A stretch of 64,000 nt of DNA from Lewinella sp. LCG006 (GTDB lineage: Bacteria; Bacteroidota; Bacteroidia; Chitinophagales; Saprospiraceae): positions 1,727,501-1,791,500 of the forward strand of contig NZ_CP160680.1 of assembly GCF_040784935.1 (NCBI RefSeq). The letters are read 5' to 3'. The notes beneath the pieces are model-generated. The model had not been told where the DNA came from. It saw only the letters and a program-made list of their open reading frames with translations, and did no database searches. Made by a program: the position numbers and the translations under genes. Shown one piece after another: positions 52,430 through 62,200 of the stretch. Every line of letters starts with the position of its first letter. Position 1 is the stretch's first letter.

Positions 52430-55042
52430 ATGAAACAGATGCTAACAATTAAGACGCATAAACTACCCCTGGCAATATTTTGCGAGCGGTTGCTCACCAC
52501 TAGTTCCGCAGTTATCCGCTATGCGGTTGTGCTGGCTGGTCTGACCATTGGTTTTACGACCACGCTTCAAGCACAGGAAGACGAGAATCTGGAGGTATTT
52601 GACTACACTGATCCTCAAGACTATGAGATTGGCGGTATCAAGGTAACCGGTGCTTTCTTTAGTGATGAAGTTGCCATTATTGGCGTTTCCGGTCTGGCCG
52701 TAGGTGACAAAATCCGGATTCCCGGCTATGATATCCCACGTGCGCTGAGAAACCTTTGGCGGCTTCGCCTTTTCACCGACGTGCAAATCATTCAGGAAAA
52801 GAAAATTGGAGACGTCATTTTTCTTGAGTACATCCTGCAGGAACGTCCACGCCTCTCGCGCTTTTCCTACAAAGGCGTAAAAAAATCTTTTCACGATGAC
52901 CTCAACGACGAGGTCAATCGCTATTTATTAAAAGGAGGAATTGTCACGGAAGACATTAAGGTGAATGCCTCTGAGAGCATTCGAGCCTTTTTTGTTGAAA
53001 AAGGATTTCTGGACACCCGCGTACTGGTGGAAGAGATCAACGACACCAGCCGGGTCAACGCTGTTCGCTTGTTGTTTGATGTTGATTTGAATGACAAGAT
53101 AAAGATCAAGGACATCATCTTTACCGGCAATACCGCTGTCACTTCTCGCCGTTTGCGCAAAGAAATGGAAACCAAAGAGAAGCGTCGTTTCCTGACGGGT
53201 TCTAAATTCATTGCCGAAGAATACGATACCGACCAAGACGCCATCATTGCCTTTTACAATAAGATTGGTTACCGCGATGCCCGGATTATTCAAGACAGTA
53301 GCTGGCGCAATGAAAAAGGCGAGTTAGTGTTGAGGATTGACATGATGGAAGGTACCCAGTATTTCTTCCGCGATATCGCTTTCAAAGGGAATTCCATCTA
53401 CGAAACCCAACAACTGGAAGACGTCTTAGGTATCACCAAAGGCGATGTGTACAACCAGGAATTACTGGAGACTCGCTTGAGCTTTAGCCAGGATGGCCGC
53501 GACGTGAGTACCCTATACATGGACAACGGTTACCTGTTTTTCCGCGCTGACCCCATTGAAACCGCGATAGAAGGTGACAGCATTGATTTGGAAATCAGAA
53601 TCTTTGAAGGCCCACAAGCAACCATCGATAAAGTAACGATTGCGGGTAACGACCGAACCCACGAACACGTTATTCGTCGGGAACTAAGAACGCGTCCGGG
53701 AGACAAGTTCAGCCGTTCAGACATTATCCGTTCTCAGCGCCAAATTATCAACCTCAACTACTTCAATCCAGAAAATCTGGGGATCAACACCCCGGTAAAC
53801 CCTAACCGCGGTACGGTAGATATTGAATACACGGTAGAAGAAAAACCTTCTGACCAGTTGGAACTATCAGCCGGTTGGGGTGGTCAACGCCGGGTTATCG
53901 GTACCTTGGGGGTTACCTTCAACAACTTCAGCTTGCGCAACATCACCAATCGCAAAGCCTGGCACCCCCTCCCTCAAGGAGACGGTCAGCGGGTGAGCTT
54001 GCGTGCGCAAACCAATGGCGACTTTTACCAGTCTTACAACGTTTCTTTCACTGAGCCTTGGCTAGGTGGTAAAAAGCCAACCTCTTTAACAGTAGCTGGT
54101 TTTTATAATCGCTTTACCAACGGAGCGACAAAAGCTAACGCGGCCGCTTACCAGAGTTTTAATATTACGCAATTCTCGGTGAGTGTAGGTACGCGCTTGC
54201 GTTGGCCGGATGATAACTTTGTATCCCGTACAGGGGTCAACATCCAGACCTTGAACCTGCAAAACTGGAGCCTTTTCAACGTCTTCCGTTCGGATAACGG
54301 CGAAGTGGTACGCGGCGGATACTACAATAACTTCAGTATCACGCAGACCTTGGCACGGAGTACGATCAACGACCCCTTGTTCCCGAAAGAAGGTTCTAAC
54401 ATTTCTTTATCGGTGCAGTTTACGCCTCCTTATTCTGTATTTCAAGACAGAAACTACGCTGACCTTCCTCCGGAAGACCGTTACCGCTGGTTGGAATACC
54501 ACAAGTGGCGTTTTGATGCCGACTGGTACGCCACCCTGGTGGGTAAGTTAGTACTGAAAGCACAAACTAAGTTTGGGATAATTGGTAGTTACAACAATGA
54601 AATTGGCACTTCTCCATTTGAGCGTTTTCAGCTGGGAGGTGACGGTATCAACAACCAGCAATTTGGTTATGCCGGTGTAGATATTATTTCCAGTCGGGGC
54701 TACGAGATTGCAGACTTCCCCGGCAATACCATTGGTAATGGCCAGGAAGTAGCCACGCCGCTTTACAGCAAACTTACCTTTGAGTTGCGTTACCCCTTGT
54801 CTTTGAATCCTAGCTCAACGATTTACGTGCTCGCATTTGCTCAAGGAGCAAATGCTTGGCGGAATGGCCGCGACTTCAACCCATTTGAACTACAGCGTTC
54901 TGTAGGTGGTGGTGTTCGCGTTTTCCTACCTATGTTCGGAACCCTTGGTTTCGATTACGGTATCGGTATCGATAAATCGGGGCCTAGGACCCTGCAAAAC
55001 ATGGGTGATTTCAACATCATCCTTGGTTTTGAACCAGAATAA
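52430..55042 (+). CDS. bamA: Outer-membrane protein assembly factor BamA
   Basis: Core component of the barrel-assembly machinery, 870 residues from the ATG at 52430 (a GTG 12 codons upstream is the alternative). A long signal region ends ...GFTTTLQAQ. It is followed by five POTRA repeats (about 60-470), recognisable from IGGIKVTGAFFSD, IKIKDIIFTGNTAV, YFFRDIAFKGNSIY and IDKVTIAGNDRTHEHVIRREL. The 16-stranded barrel begins with LELSAGWGGQRRVIGTLGVTF and ends FNIILGFEPE. The barrel carries the loop-6-type motif region RSVGGGVRVFLPMFGTLGFDYG. Downstream of uppS by 136 bp and followed by a strong bidirectional terminator. Confidence 0.95.
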   Translation: MKQMLTIKTHKLPLAIFCERLLTTSSAVIRYAVVLAGLTIGFTTTLQAQEDENLEVFDYTDPQDYEIGGIKVTGAFFSDEVAIIGVSGLAVGDKIRIPGYDIPRALRNLWRLRLFTDVQIIQEKKIGDVIFLEYILQERPRLSRFSYKGVKKSFHDDLNDEVNRYLLKGGIVTEDIKVNASESIRAFFVEKGFLDTRVLVEEINDTSRVNAVRLLFDVDLNDKIKIKDIIFTGNTAVTSRRLRKEMETKEKRRFLTGSKFIAEEYDTDQDAIIAFYNKIGYRDARIIQDSSWRNEKGELVLRIDMMEGTQYFFRDIAFKGNSIYETQQLEDVLGITKGDVYNQELLETRLSFSQDGRDVSTLYMDNGYLFFRADPIETAIEGDSIDLEIRIFEGPQATIDKVTIAGNDRTHEHVIRRELRTRPGDKFSRSDIIRSQRQIINLNYFNPENLGINTPVNPNRGTVDIEYTVEEKPSDQLELSAGWGGQRRVIGTLGVTFNNFSLRNITNRKAWHPLPQGDGQRVSLRAQTNGDFYQSYNVSFTEPWLGGKKPTSLTVAGFYNRFTNGATKANAAAYQSFNITQFSVSVGTRLRWPDDNFVSRTGVNIQTLNLQNWSLFNVFRSDNGEVVRGGYYNNFSITQTLARSTINDPLFPKEGSNISLSVQFTPPYSVFQDRNYADLPPEDRYRWLEYHKWRFDADWYATLVGKLVLKAQTKFGIIGSYNNEIGTSPFERFQLGGDGINNQQFGYAGVDIISSRGYEIADFPGNTIGNGQEVATPLYSKLTFELRYPLSLNPSSTIYVLAFAQGANAWRNGRDFNPFELQRSVGGGVRVFLPMFGTLGFDYGIGIDKSGPRTLQNMGDFNIILGFEPE

Positions 55043-55062
55043 ACCGGCGTTGAGATCGCATT

Positions 55063-55102
55063 AAAAAAGGCACCTAAGTTCATTACTTAGGTGCCTTTTT
55101 TT
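55063..55102. terminator. Bidirectional terminator between bamA and ftcD
   Basis: Perfect 11 bp stem GGCACCTAAGT/ACTTAGGTGCC (55069-55079 with 55085-55095), 5-base loop, with A-run on the left and T-run on the right. It serves both convergent genes. Confidence 0.92.
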
Positions 55103-55121
55103 ACAACTCTTTTTTAAATCA

Positions 55122-56810
55122 TTAGAGCGTTTTTCGGACGATCTCCATGATTTCTTTTTCCTGCTGATCGGAACTAGCTACAAGGGCAGCACCTTTGGCC
55201 AGCAAATCCTCCTTGAATTCCTCATCGTGTAGGCCACTGGCATTGATCTGTACGTTGAGGTAAGCGCCATGTATGGCGGCCCGTGCACAAAGTGCTCCAA
55301 CGCCAGCATCAGAGACGGAAGCCGGCAAACCATTCTCGGCCATTGCCCGGCAGAGTGGGAAAATTTGACTCGCGGTTTCTATGATTCTAAAAGGTGTCAT
55401 CATGGCTGCTTTCGTCGCCGACTGGATGGCCTCTCGGCGGGTATTTTTTTCAGCTTCACTGCCTTTCGGCAAACGAAAAGCGGCCATAATTCCTTCGAAA
55501 GCCTGGGTATCCTGGTCAACGAGTAACAAGAGCTGGTCTTTGAGTTCCTGACCACGTTCAGCCCATTCACTGAATTCTGCCCAGCGGTCGTCCCAGCCCC
55601 TCTTATGGCTACTGAGGTTAGCGACCATCGTGCCGAGGCCAGCTCCTAAAGCACCGACATAGGCCGCGATAGAACCTCCACCAGGTGCGGGGCTCTCACT
55701 GGCCGTTTCATTCGCAAAAGCGCGCAAGCTCATCGCTGCCAGGGGGGCCGATGTTTCGTCGCGCAGTTGATATTCAATGATTTTCTTGTGAGGATCAAAA
55801 GGACTCAACTCGTCAAGCCCCAGGGATTTGACGGCAATTTTAATGATCTCATCTTCGCTTACCCCTAAAGAGCGCTGTTGTTGTGCAAGAAAATATTTGC
55901 CCGCATCCAACATCACTTGCAGAGGCACCATACCTACCAACTCCGAACCAGTGACCCTCAAGCCACGCGCATTGGCACTCTGGCGGGTCGCTTCAAAAGC
56001 TTCGTGAAGGGCGGTGAGTCGCGTATCCGTAATGTTCATGCTAATTTGTGCAATCCCGTATTCTTCAATGAACCAGCCAATTGCTTTGACCCCTTTGCAG
56101 GTCCCTGGAACACGCACGGGGTTGCCGTTTTCGTCCTCTACCACTGGCCCATTAATGGGATTTCCTGACCGCTGGACACGACCTTTCTCCCGGATATCGA
56201 AAGCTACCGAATTGGCTCGCCGAACCGAGGTCGTGTTCAAATTGACATTGTAGGCAATCAGAAAATCGCGTGCACCAATGGCTGTTGCGCCAGCAGTAGC
56301 ATTGAAGCTAGCCTCACCAAAATCTGGTTCCCATTGGGGCTGCTTCAATTTATCGGCCAAGCCTTCGTACTCTCCGGCGCGAATGGTTGCGAGGTTTTTC
56401 CGTTCTGGCCGGGTTGCAGCACTTTCGTATAAAAACACTGGAATATGTAATTCTTCTCCTACCTGGCGGCCTAGTTGTGCAGCCCAGTGGGCAGCTTCTT
56501 CCATACTGATATTGGCGATGGGCACCAGTGGGCAGACATCGGTAGCTCCCATCCGTGGGTGCTCGCCTTTGTGCTGGCGCATATCGATGAGTTCAGCGGC
56601 TTTTTTGATTCCCCGGAAAGCGGCTTCCACAACTGCTGCGGGCTCACCCACAAAAGTGACGACAGTCCGGTTGGTGGCATAGCCAGGGTCTACGTCAAGA
56701 AGTTTTACGCCTTCGACGGTTTCTATCGCGTCGGTAATTTGTTTAATGATGGTTAGATCGCGGCCTTCACTGAAATTGGGGACGCACTCAAGCAAAGCTT
56801 TTTTAGACAT
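55122..56810 (-). CDS. ftcD: Bifunctional glutamate formimidoyltransferase / formimidotetrahydrofolate cyclodeaminase
   Basis: Histidine-degradation enzyme transferring the formimino group to tetrahydrofolate, then deaminating it. The ATG at 56810 gives 562 residues beginning MSKKALLECVPNFSEGR; upstream in-frame codons overlap the next gene and are spurious. The formiminotransferase domains cover about 1-330 (PNFSEGR at 11-17, KGEHPRMGATDVCPLVPI, LRVTGSELVGMVPL). The cyclodeaminase domain is at about 350-562 (SESPAPGGGSIAAYVGALGAGLGTMV, then VSDAGVGALCARAAIHGAYLNVQIN). Length matches the mammalian-type fusion. No other hut genes are adjacent. Confidence 0.94.
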   Translation of the reverse strand: MSKKALLECVPNFSEGRDLTIIKQITDAIETVEGVKLLDVDPGYATNRTVVTFVGEPAAVVEAAFRGIKKAAELIDMRQHKGEHPRMGATDVCPLVPIANISMEEAAHWAAQLGRQVGEELHIPVFLYESAATRPERKNLATIRAGEYEGLADKLKQPQWEPDFGEASFNATAGATAIGARDFLIAYNVNLNTTSVRRANSVAFDIREKGRVQRSGNPINGPVVEDENGNPVRVPGTCKGVKAIGWFIEEYGIAQISMNITDTRLTALHEAFEATRQSANARGLRVTGSELVGMVPLQVMLDAGKYFLAQQQRSLGVSEDEIIKIAVKSLGLDELSPFDPHKKIIEYQLRDETSAPLAAMSLRAFANETASESPAPGGGSIAAYVGALGAGLGTMVANLSSHKRGWDDRWAEFSEWAERGQELKDQLLLLVDQDTQAFEGIMAAFRLPKGSEAEKNTRREAIQSATKAAMMTPFRIIETASQIFPLCRAMAENGLPASVSDAGVGALCARAAIHGAYLNVQINASGLHDEEFKEDLLAKGAALVASSDQQEKEIMEIVRKTL

Positions 56811-57000
56811 GTGGTGGTTTTTTGATTGGCGGTGCAAAGATGGGAAATTTTGGAAAGAGTTGAATTCCCATCCTCCCATTAAACTGGATTTTCTGCAAAA
56901 GTCTGTACGGAGATACAGGCCGCTTCGCGCCCTTTTGGGTAGGGGAAAAAATGCTAGGAACCGAATCCCTCTACGACCTTCTACGAATGCCAAAGGACTA

Positions 57001-58407
57001 CTATATCCCAAGCTCAAAATCCAGGAAAAAACCTCGATCGCCGATTTTATTGCCGCTGTATTGCAAACGCAGCACAAAATCATAGTAGAAAACCAGGTCG
57101 ATACCAATACCGCCACCCCAGAGAAGTTGGTTATTGAGGGGGTTGGGCTGGGTATTAAAGGGGCTGTTGGCGTAACCAATGTCGCTGCTCATACTGAGGT
57201 TGAAGTGGAAAGGAAGCTCACGAAAAGATTCCAGAAAAACCCACTTCCCGAAGGTAATATTGCCTTTCCAGATATTGAAACGGACACTCTTGCGCAGGTA
57301 TGCAGCATCAAGGCCATCCAGCAAATACAACTCGTAGCCACTGAGCCTGCTACGGCCAAACCCCAGGGCCCGATTGTAGCGATAAGCCTGTGGTTGCCGA
57401 ATAAAGGAGTACTTCCCACCAGCAATAGCGCCAAAACTCCAGCGCTTACCTACTGGCCAGAATTTAGACCCAAAAAGATCCAATGTGAGGGCGGAACGAT
57501 CACGAAAAATCCCAACACCATCTTTGATTACCTCTGCACCATAGGTATAGCCCGACCAGGGATAAGCACGATTGTCTCTAAAATCATAGCTAAAACGATA
57601 GAGGAGCCGAAAAAAGTTAATCTCATTCTTGTTGTCGCCAAAGTATTCAGGGTTGAATTCCTGGATAATGATGGGATCTACCCACTCTTGGTGAAACTCT
57701 AGTCCAAAAGTGTGGGTGGCATAAATTTCAGGTCGCCAGTTTAAGCTCCCTTCGAAGTGATATTTGCGCCGAAGGAAACGCGACTCATCCCGATAGAACT
57801 CCTGCTTGTTGTTTACCGTAGCATAATTGACTTCGCGATTACGACTATAATTGAGGCTGGCCGCTAGCCCAAGGGTTTGTTTCTTATTGATGTAGGGAAT
57901 CTTATAACTGCCTTTATAGCTACGGGTATAGCCATACTCAAAGCCTACTTCCAGCTTATCTCCCCATCCGGTAAAATTCAGGTGATTAACTTCCAGGCCA
58001 ATGTTTACGCGCTGAAGAGAACGGTTTTGTTCCTTCCACCAGACATTGAAATTGCGGTCGGCCAAATCAAAGGTAGGCACTGGATAGATGTACCAATTTT
58101 CGGCTACCTCTACTTGTAAATGTACTTTTTGGGTAGCTCCTTCCCAATCTTTGTAAGTCACAGCAGCCTTACTGAACAGGTTGGTGTTCATGAGCTGGCG
58201 CTCTGCTTCGGCGATTTTTTCAGATAAATTGGCCAACAGAATAGTGTCTCCTACTTTTATGGGCAGTTCCCTGAAAATGACGGCAATCCGGGTACGTTTT
58301 TGCCCGATCACCGATATTTTATCTATAGTAATGGCTTCCTGTTCCTGTGCGACCAAGGCTTGGGTAGCAAATAAGACAACAAGAATGGACAGGATGACAA
58401 CTTTCAT
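57001..58407 (-). CDS. TamA/BamA-family outer-membrane protein (POTRA plus barrel)
   Basis: Omp85-superfamily protein of 468 residues. Signal peptide MKVVILSILVVLFATQALVAQ. One POTRA-like domain (about 25-105: ITIDKISVIGQKRTRIAVIFRELPIKVGDTI ... VEVAENWYIYP, in parts) is followed by a barrel of about 350 residues with strands such as VNIGLEVNHLNFTGWGDKLEVGFEYGY and ending GDRGFFLDFELGI. The single POTRA and small barrel resemble Bacteroidota surface-antigen D15 proteins rather than BamA. It may help insert a specific outer-membrane cargo. Its upstream neighbour is the MoxR ATPase gene, 117 bp away. Confidence 0.85.
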   Translation of the reverse strand: MKVVILSILVVLFATQALVAQEQEAITIDKISVIGQKRTRIAVIFRELPIKVGDTILLANLSEKIAEAERQLMNTNLFSKAAVTYKDWEGATQKVHLQVEVAENWYIYPVPTFDLADRNFNVWWKEQNRSLQRVNIGLEVNHLNFTGWGDKLEVGFEYGYTRSYKGSYKIPYINKKQTLGLAASLNYSRNREVNYATVNNKQEFYRDESRFLRRKYHFEGSLNWRPEIYATHTFGLEFHQEWVDPIIIQEFNPEYFGDNKNEINFFRLLYRFSYDFRDNRAYPWSGYTYGAEVIKDGVGIFRDRSALTLDLFGSKFWPVGKRWSFGAIAGGKYSFIRQPQAYRYNRALGFGRSRLSGYELYLLDGLDAAYLRKSVRFNIWKGNITFGKWVFLESFRELPFHFNLSMSSDIGYANSPFNTQPNPLNNQLLWGGGIGIDLVFYYDFVLRLQYSGNKIGDRGFFLDFELGI

Positions 58408-58524
58408 ACAGTTCTTGGGGTAAGCGGCGTGTGACCAATCTGATATAGTTATTGGTCGTTCGCCGCTAAGGACGATGCAAAATAGGTTTTTATTGCAGGA
58501 ATCGTCTTCATGTAAACTTAGACC

Positions 58525-59613
58525 TTACAACAATGTTCGGCAGGCGTCGTAAAGATCTTTCCAGTTTTTACGCTGCCGGACGACCGTTTCAAGGTATTCT
58601 TCCCATAAAGGAGCATCGTGTTGATTGTCTTTTACGATGGCGCCTGTTAGGCTGGCCGCCAAATCATCGGCGTGCAGTTTTCCGTTGCCAAAATGAGTGG
58701 CCAATGCCTGCCCGTTGTTGAGTACAGAAATCGCTTCTGCGGTACTCAAGGTACTGCTCGGCGACTTGATCCGGGTACGGCCATCTTCGGTTTTACCGGA
58801 ACGAAGTTCTCTAAAGATGGTCACCAACCGACGTACCTCATCAGAAGGCAGGGGTGGTGCCGGAATCTCCAACTGGCTTTGGGTTTGGTTGACCCTGGTC
58901 TCTACGATCTTCACTTCCTCTTCCAAGGTTGCCGGTAGGGGCATCATGACGGTATTGAAGCGACGCCGGAGGGCTGAAGACAACTCATTGACGCCTTTGT
59001 CTCGGTCGTTGGCCGTGGCGATGAGATTAAATCCGCGGATGGCCTGTACTTCTGCGTTAAGCTCTGGGATGGGTAAAGTTTTCTCTGACAGGATGGTGAT
59101 CAGTGCATCTTGCACATCACTGGGAATACGGGTAAGCTCTTCTATTCGAACGATTTTGCCCGTCGTCATTCCTTTCATCACGGGGCTGGGCACAACTGCT
59201 TTTTCAGATGGTCCTTCTGCCAAGAGCTGCGCATAGTTCCAGCCGTAGCGCAAAGCTTCTTCATTGAGGCCCGCAGTGCCTTGCACCAGTAGCGTCGAAT
59301 TCCCACTGATGGCTGCTGCCAGGTGTTCACTTACCCAGGTTTTGGCAGTACCTGGTATGCCCACGAGTAGGAGAGCACGATCGGTCACCAAGGTAGCTAC
59401 GGCCACTTCGATCAACCTGCGCTGCCCAAAATACTTGGGTTCTATGAGGGTGCCATCCTCCAAAGTGCCCCCCAACAAATAGGTCACTACCGCCTGCGGA
59501 GAAAGTTCCCACCCTTCCGGACGGTGCAGTTTATCCTGCGCCTTGAGGGCAGTAAGTTCTTTTGCGAAAGCGTTTTCTGCGTGTGGGCGTAGCGTGTGTT
59601 TGCTTTTGGCCAT
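58525..59613 (-). CDS. MoxR-type AAA+ ATPase, not part of the cox set
   Basis: AAA+ ATPase of 362 residues from the ATG at 59613 (an in-frame GTG at 59649 would add 12). Walker A is GIPGTAKT (about 86-93), a less common form with Ala before Lys. The Walker B region is IVRIEELTRIPSDVQDALITILSE, with Glu-Glu instead of Asp-Glu, and sensor 1 is LIATANDRDKGVNE. A C-terminal helical lid follows. Relatives of this kind are usually encoded with DUF5682, SWIM and VWA partner genes; none is present next to it here. It probably acts as a chaperone for metal-cofactor or surface assemblies. Confidence 0.85.
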   Translation of the reverse strand: MAKSKHTLRPHAENAFAKELTALKAQDKLHRPEGWELSPQAVVTYLLGGTLEDGTLIEPKYFGQRRLIEVAVATLVTDRALLLVGIPGTAKTWVSEHLAAAISGNSTLLVQGTAGLNEEALRYGWNYAQLLAEGPSEKAVVPSPVMKGMTTGKIVRIEELTRIPSDVQDALITILSEKTLPIPELNAEVQAIRGFNLIATANDRDKGVNELSSALRRRFNTVMMPLPATLEEEVKIVETRVNQTQSQLEIPAPPLPSDEVRRLVTIFRELRSGKTEDGRTRIKSPSSTLSTAEAISVLNNGQALATHFGNGKLHADDLAASLTGAIVKDNQHDAPLWEEYLETVVRQRKNWKDLYDACRTLL

Positions 59614-59800
59614 GCGTTCCTTAAAATCTGTTTCCGCTAAGGTAAGCACTCTATTACTTCTCTACGCCATCAAACCTGCCCAGTGTCAGAAAAACGGAAA
59701 GGGTTATAAAAAAGGACGAGCTTATTACTGTAGAATTAAAGACAACACCCTCTCTGCCGCATGCAACGACAAGGAGGGTGTAATAAATAAGTCTTAGTTG

Positions 59801-59808
59801 TTCCGTCA
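59801..59808. repeat. Isolated right end of the TGACGGAA element
   Basis: GTTCCGTCACTTAAA matches the right end and right flank of the full elements at 11145-11268 and 42465-42589. The last bases include the stop codon of the TonB-dependent receptor gene on the minus strand. A matching left end was not found nearby; a separate dyad ACACCCTC/GAGGGTGT lies 30 bp to the left. Confidence 0.5.
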
Positions 59809-59809
59809 C

Positions 59810-62200
59810 TTAAAACTGTATCCGGTATAAAAAGTCGGGAAAGAAACCACGTTGATAAACTTCGTCTACTTGGTTAGATTGTCGGTTGTAGCGGCGGACA
59901 AAGACATTGTCCTGGTTGGTCAAGTTCTGAAAATCCAAGTAAAAGCGGTGGGTAAGTTTACGTTTGGCATTGTTCATGGTAACACCAAACTTGAGGTCCC
60001 AACGAAAGTAAGGATCTAGCGTTAGACTAAAAGCCTCCTCTTCTACATCCACCTGAAAGCCAGCGGCTTGAGATGCCGCCAAATCTGTTGGGGTATAAGG
60101 TCTGCCTCCAGCGGTGGTAACTTTGGTATCTACCGTAAAGGCATTTTTGCCATCATGCCCGAAGTTCCACTCTTTACCCGCCAGGAGATTCAGTACATAG
60201 GAATTATTAAAGGCTGTACTCCGTTCTACCCCATCGCTCCCCGTGTAGCGGGAATCATAAACCGAGGCCGTAAGTAAGCCGTAATAATTATTACTAAAGA
60301 ATTTTTCCAGTGTCAATTCTATTCCATAATTCTCACCAGATCCTGCGTTGATCAGTCCTAATTTATTGCGTGGAAAAACAAAGTCTGCTCCGGTATTGAG
60401 CATGGAGAAAGAACTGGCAAAGGGATCTACAGGCACCTCGCTCACATCTTGATAGTAAGCTTCCAATTTCAAGCGCCAAGCTGGAGAAAATTTATAATCG
60501 TAGCCCAATACAAAATGCTGGCTGCGGGTAAAATCAAGCGCTTCGTTGGGCCTGCTTACTTGTCCCTGATCATCAACAGAAGCAGCCAACAAGATAGGAA
60601 TGGGTTGCGCCTGGCTATGTAGGCCATAACCCAAAGTCAGACGTTGTAGTGGCGCAAAGTCCCAATTGACAGCCACCCTGGGTTCGAGTGCCGTTGCATC
60701 ATTGATATCCAAATACTGTGCGTGCAGCCCTGCATTCAACGTCCACTTTTCGCTGAAGCGGTACTGGGTTTGTAGAAAAGGCTGCAGAATCGTTGCTTGG
60801 TCCTGAAACTGGTAGGCAAGTGTTAGTTCCCGGATCCCATCGCCGTTAGTATCTGGCCCTTCTTCAGCATCAAGCGCATTGAGGTCATAGTCGTACAATT
60901 CAGCCAATATACCAGCGCGGGCCGTCCACCTGGCATTGAACTTTTTATTTACGTAAGAGGAAAGAGAATAGCGGTTTTCTGTGTTATCCACATCAGCATA
61001 AGGCACCTTAAACTCTTCTTCCGTATCCTGCAAAAAATACCGATCCTGGGTAAAGGTGTTGCCAGAGCTGGTGCCTGCTATCACTGTTCTCAGATAAGCA
61101 TTTTCACTCAGGATGAGATTATGCCGAAGCCCCAAGACACCAAAGCTGGATTTAGCGAAAGCATCTTCATCGGCAGCAGCGAAGAGGTCGTTCTCATCAA
61201 TTTCATCGTGTAGGAAATCAATGTCACTGCGCCCGCCAATTCCAAAAAGGACAAACTTTCCGGCTTTGCCGTTACCGAAATCAAGTTTAAAGGTAAGGTC
61301 TTGGTAATTGGGGGTGGCATTGGTTCCCACCGGGATGCCGGCTGCGGCCGCTAGGCCTACAAAAGAATAACGTCCAGCCACCACATAAGACCCCGTATTG
61401 AGCAGTGGCCCTTCCGCCATACCTTCCAGTCCGCTAAACGCCCCTAGCTGAAGCATAAACTCGTGGCGGTCGCGGTTGCCGGTGCGTAGCCCTAGGTCAA
61501 AAACACCCGCCAGGGCATTCCCATATTCTGCGGGGAAAGCGCTGGTCAGAAAGTCCGAATTACGGAGTAAGTTGGGGTTGAGCGCACTCACCGGGCCACC
61601 CGTTGTGCCCAGCGTAGAAAAGTGATTGGGGTTGGGAATAGGAATGCCTTCCAGTCGCCAAAGCACCCCCGTAGGAGAATTACCACGAATGACAATATCG
61701 TTGCGGGAGTCATTGGCGGTAGATACCCCGGCAAAATTGCTAGCCAGACGCGCGACATCACTGTTGCCGCCAGCATAGCGATTCACTTCTTCTACAGAGA
61801 AGGTACGTGCCGAGATGGTGGCCAATTCATTCTGCGGACGATCTTTGTCGACATTGGCCGTCACTACCACGGCATCAAGTTCAGCAATCGCCTCTTCCAT
61901 GGTGAGTTGCAGGATGACTTCTTTTCCTGCACCTACGACAATATTGGGAATCGTCAGTGTTTCGTACCCCAGGTAGGTAACCCTAAGTACTTGGCGGCCA
62001 TAAGGCACATTTTCCAGGCGAAAATAGCCGTCGATATCGGTCACTGTTCCGAGGGTGTGTTCTGCATCCAGCAGTTCAACAGCAGCACCAATCAGCGGCA
62101 TCTCGGACTGCTGGTCCACCAGTGTACCTTTGATCGTTTGCTGGGCAGCAAGCGCTACCCCAGAAATCAGGAAAGATAAAATAAATAGTAGTCGTAACAT
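59810..62200 (-). CDS. TonB-dependent receptor with CarboxypepD_reg-like N-terminal domain
   Basis: Outer-membrane active-transport receptor of 796 residues. Signal peptide MLRLLFILSFLISGVALAAQQ. Residues about 22-105 form a CarboxypepD_reg-like fold (IKGTLVDQQSEMPLIGAAVELLDAEHTLGTVTDIDGYFRLENVPYG, in parts). The plug domain (about 110-230) includes RTFSVEEVNRYAGGNSDVARLASNFAGVST, and a 22-stranded barrel ends in FPDFLYRIQF, whose terminal Phe is typical. No SusD partner is adjacent, so it is not a SusCD pair; the substrate is unknown. Confidence 0.92.
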   Translation of the reverse strand: MLRLLFILSFLISGVALAAQQTIKGTLVDQQSEMPLIGAAVELLDAEHTLGTVTDIDGYFRLENVPYGRQVLRVTYLGYETLTIPNIVVGAGKEVILQLTMEEAIAELDAVVVTANVDKDRPQNELATISARTFSVEEVNRYAGGNSDVARLASNFAGVSTANDSRNDIVIRGNSPTGVLWRLEGIPIPNPNHFSTLGTTGGPVSALNPNLLRNSDFLTSAFPAEYGNALAGVFDLGLRTGNRDRHEFMLQLGAFSGLEGMAEGPLLNTGSYVVAGRYSFVGLAAAAGIPVGTNATPNYQDLTFKLDFGNGKAGKFVLFGIGGRSDIDFLHDEIDENDLFAAADEDAFAKSSFGVLGLRHNLILSENAYLRTVIAGTSSGNTFTQDRYFLQDTEEEFKVPYADVDNTENRYSLSSYVNKKFNARWTARAGILAELYDYDLNALDAEEGPDTNGDGIRELTLAYQFQDQATILQPFLQTQYRFSEKWTLNAGLHAQYLDINDATALEPRVAVNWDFAPLQRLTLGYGLHSQAQPIPILLAASVDDQGQVSRPNEALDFTRSQHFVLGYDYKFSPAWRLKLEAYYQDVSEVPVDPFASSFSMLNTGADFVFPRNKLGLINAGSGENYGIELTLEKFFSNNYYGLLTASVYDSRYTGSDGVERSTAFNNSYVLNLLAGKEWNFGHDGKNAFTVDTKVTTAGGRPYTPTDLAASQAAGFQVDVEEEAFSLTLDPYFRWDLKFGVTMNNAKRKLTHRFYLDFQNLTNQDNVFVRRYNRQSNQVDEVYQRGFFPDFLYRIQF

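Noticed and set aside
56746-57702. A 318-codon plus-strand frame across the ftcD start and the TamA-like gene
   Set aside because: It crosses two well-supported minus-strand genes and shows no family feature.
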